Assembly: GCA_017561265.1 (NCBI GenBank)
Contig: JAFZDJ010000083.1
Coordinates: 1-5,736, forward strand
Length of the DNA: 5,736 nt
From: Bacteroidales bacterium
Lineage (GTDB): Bacteria; Bacteroidota; Bacteroidia; Bacteroidales; UBA932
Direction: 5' to 3'
Position numbers and translations under genes: made by a program. Below, one piece after another: positions 4,847-5,736 of this stretch. Position 1 is the first letter of the stretch. Every line of letters begins with the position of its first letter. The notes under the pieces are model-generated. The model ran no database searches. It saw only the letters and a program-made list of their open reading frames with translations, and had not been told where the DNA came from.

Positions 4847-5736
4847 ATGGATAATCTGCTTAAAAGAAAGGTAGACACATACCTCAAGGATTGGAAGAAC
4901 AACCCTGATAGAAAGCCACTTATAATCAAGGGAGCACGTCAGATTGGCAAGACTCGTTCAATAGAACACTTTGCCAATCAGAACTACAAGCACGTCATTC
5001 AAATCAATTTCGTAGAGCAGAAGAAGTATCGCGAGATCTTTAATGACGGATTTGAGGTGGATACAATCCTCAAAAATATCTCGCTGCTTAACCCGGGATT
5101 TGAGTTCATTCCTGGAGAGACAATATTCTTTTTTGATGAGCTGCAGGCATGTCCTAACTGTGCGACCTCACTGAAGTTCTTCAAGCTTGATGGCCGCTTC
5201 GATGTCATCTGCTCCGGTTCACTTATGGGAATCAATTATAAGGAGATCGAGTCCAATAGCGTTGGATATAAAGAAGACTACGAGATGTATTCAATGGACT
5301 TCGAGGAGTTCCTTTGGGCAAACGGCTATAAGGAGGATTTCATAGAGGCCCTTTACCTACACATGAAGGAAGTCAAACCGCTTTCCACCCTGCAAACAGA
5401 TAAACTTTTCGAACTCTTCCGTGACTATGTGACAATCGGAGGTATGCCTGAAGTTGTCAAGACATTCGTAAACAACAAGAATTTCAGCGGCACACTCGCT
5501 ATTCAGAAGCAGCTTCTCAAAGACTACGAAGAAGATATCACTAAATATGTAGAAGGCCTTGACAAAGCTAAAGTCAAAGCCGTTTATAACCATATCTCAA
5601 CCTTCCTTGCAAAAGAGAACAAGCGATTCCAGATCACCAAGATTGGAAAGAACGCACGTAACAGAGACTATGTAGGCTGCGTGGAGTGGCTCGCTGATGC
5701 TGGTGTCATCAACATATGTTATTGTCTCAATCAGCC
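4847..5736 (+). CDS. AAA ATPase of the AAA_14/DUF4143 type (C-terminus cut by window edge)
   Basis: 296 codons are visible and the frame is still open at the edge. Residues 29-36 (GARQIGKT) are a Walker A motif in the form typical of this family, and 92-99 (TIFFFDEL) give Walker B with D97 and E98. CSGSLMG (122-128) fits the sensor-1 strand. DFEEFLWANG (151-160) and GGMPEVV (198-204) are further family hallmarks, and the DUF4143 part starts after about 220. Family members are usually about 400-450 aa, so roughly the last quarter to third is missing. They are predicted P-loop ATPases common in Bacteroidota; their substrate is poorly known and a DNA- or defence-related role is only conjecture. 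The gene has its own promoter and repeats behind a terminator, so it is not part of the upstream operon. The start at 4847 is well placed and precedes all motifs. Confidence 0.93.
   Translation, partial: MDNLLKRKVDTYLKDWKNNPDRKPLIIKGARQIGKTRSIEHFANQNYKHVIQINFVEQKKYREIFNDGFEVDTILKNISLLNPGFEFIPGETIFFFDELQACPNCATSLKFFKLDGRFDVICSGSLMGINYKEIESNSVGYKEDYEMYSMDFEEFLWANGYKEDFIEALYLHMKEVKPLSTLQTDKLFELFRDYVTIGGMPEVVKTFVNNKNFSGTLAIQKQLLKDYEEDITKYVEGLDKAKVKAVYNHISTFLAKENKRFQITKIGKNARNRDYVGCVEWLADAGVINICYCLNQ

Noticed and set aside
4999..5593. Two 78-codon minus-strand frames
   Set aside because: Both are antisense to the DUF4143-type ATPase, whose motifs are unambiguous.

Overview
The window looks like a piece of a Bacteroidota chromosome, probably Bacteroidales. 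The evidence is the promoters, which match the Bacteroidetes form (TAnnTTTG at -7, TTTG near -33, as at 1325-1357 and 4814-4821). Starts are preceded by short AT-rich leaders with no Shine-Dalgarno sequence. The last gene belongs to a DUF4143-type ATPase family that is very common in this phylum. No rRNA, tRNA, CRISPR array or insertion sequence is visible.

Layout from left to right. Positions 1-567 have no credible gene but are full of perfect and near-perfect inverted repeats, some nested and up to 18 paired positions long. I read this as a large structured RNA, most likely made from the minus strand and lying directly downstream of the minus-strand gene at 568-1257. It runs off the left edge. 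A 133-base divergent promoter region with overlapping palindromes (1258-1390) separates that gene from a rightward operon of five tightly packed genes (1391-4632; gaps of 11, 7, 14 and 3 bases), closed by a strong rho-independent terminator (4671-4703). After it come three direct repeats about 33 bases apart, a Bacteroidetes promoter, and a DUF4143-type AAA ATPase gene cut by the right edge.

The central cassette is unusual. Three of its genes (568-1257 on minus; 1391-2449 and 3949-4632 on plus) are divergent members of one family with three shared sequence blocks and a layout resembling DUF6266-type Bacteroidota proteins. The middle one carries an extra C-terminal domain. Between the plus-strand copies lie an unrecognised beta-rich, cysteine-containing protein, a two-helix holin-like membrane protein, and a lipoprotein with a second membrane helix at its C-terminus, which is the layout of a unimolecular spanin. 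Holin-like and spanin-like genes side by side suggest a phage-derived lysis or envelope module, but there is no endolysin, tail, capsid, terminase or integrase gene in view. Working model (inference): a compact phage-derived accessory cassette in which family proteins, a membrane pair and a large structured RNA are kept together, next to an independent ATPase gene.
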